Below, one piece after another: positions 63,884-64,000 of a stretch of 64,000 nt of DNA (within the stretch, counting starts at the first letter, position 1; the number at the start of each line of letters is the position of its first letter). Origin of the DNA: UBA8437 sp963582065 (GTDB lineage: Bacteria; Planctomycetota; Planctomycetia; Planctomycetales; Planctomycetaceae); assembly GCA_963582065.1 (NCBI GenBank), contig CAUZRQ010000012.1, forward strand, positions 13,780 to 77,779. Reading direction: 5' to 3'. The notes under the pieces were generated by a model. That model was not told the DNA's origin and ran no database searches. It worked only from the letters and a program-made list of their open reading frames with translations. The position numbers were made by a program, and so were the translations under genes.

Positions 63884-64000
63884 ATGACGCGAAACACCTC
63901 CAATGGCCTGGGCCGTCGAGAATTCCTGGCGGCGTCAATGGCTGCCACCCTGGCCGGACCGGTCGCCGCCGCGGACAAGACTCCACCCCGGCGGTCCTCG
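63884..64000 (+). CDS. Tat-exported protein, 5' end only (truncated by window)
   Basis: ATG at 63884 opens a frame that runs to the window end (39 codons). The start MTRNTSNGLGRREFLAASMA is a clear twin-arginine signal (RREFLAASMAATLAGPVAAA) with a cleavage site after VAAA. Only about six residues of the mature protein are visible, so the family cannot be read. In this genome, RRxFL signals belong to Gfo/Idh/MocA, isomerase-like and DUF1501 proteins. Confidence 0.7.
   Translation, partial: MTRNTSNGLGRREFLAASMAATLAGPVAAADKTPPRRSS

Overview
The window reads as a chromosomal segment of a planctomycete (Planctomycetota), probably a free-living, polysaccharide-degrading, marine-type species. The support comes from families rather than from any rRNA. 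It has two DUF1501 proteins, a DUF1549/DUF1553 protein with a c-type-heme-like motif in an operon with a DUF1501 protein and a PPC-domain protein, and Tat-exported Gfo/Idh/MocA and TIM-barrel proteins. It also has several BNR (sialidase-like) propellers, secreted beta-helix proteins, a DUF4838 protein, Sel1 repeats, GYF-type domains and high GC. No rRNA, tRNA, CRISPR array, integrase or insertion sequence was recognised.

Layout. 1-9.7 kb: the 3' end of a sialidase-like gene, a 59-aa lipoprotein, a broken gametolysin-like metalloprotease, a Tat-exported phosphatase-like protein, a BKACE enzyme, a beta-helix protein and a CocE/NonD hydrolase. 9.7-14.1 kb: a minus-strand operon of a Sel1-repeat/HtrA-type protease and two BNR proteins. 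14.2-17.1 kb: two genes split by in-frame stops (an LRR protein and a VOC/glyoxalase protein) flanking a secreted propeller-like protein. 17.3-22.6 kb: a cyclase-family protein, a kelch protein, an SSS-family sodium/solute symporter and a fatty-acid desaturase. 22.8-29.2 kb: the PPC / DUF1501 / DUF1549-DUF1553 operon. 29.5-32.9 kb: the three-gene proton-translocating NAD(P) transhydrogenase, with unusual extensions on two subunits. 33.1-40.0 kb: DUF4838, an S1/P1-nuclease-like protein with an NPCBM-like tail, Gfo/Idh/MocA and a sugar-isomerase-like protein. 40.2-46.5 kb: YcjX, YcjF, a 936-aa mosaic repeat protein and a DUF6915-like duplicated protein. 46.7-61.5 kb: beta-helix proteins, an AIM24-like protein with a 33-bp minisatellite, two phosphoesterase-like proteins, DUF1501, an SdiA-regulated-like protein, an EF-hand protein and a DHDPS/NAL-family aldolase. 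61.7-64 kb: a GYF-domain membrane protein, small hypotheticals and the start of a Tat-exported protein.

How the genes fit together. Most products carry Sec, Tat or lipoprotein signals and look like machinery for handling glycans outside the cytoplasm: BNR propellers, beta-helices, DUF4838 and NPCBM-like proteins. Uptake (SSS) and oxidation or isomerisation (Gfo/Idh/MocA, TIM barrel, aldolase) would follow. The most unusual signals are three genes interrupted by in-frame stop codons within 17 kb, an 8-bp repeat in a signal-peptide coding region that resembles a phase-variation tract, tandem-repeat protein segments, three phosphoesterase-like proteins with altered metal-ligand motifs, and the YcjX-YcjF-repeat-protein cluster. 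Everything is read by eye from sequence; family assignments rest on remembered motifs, not searches.
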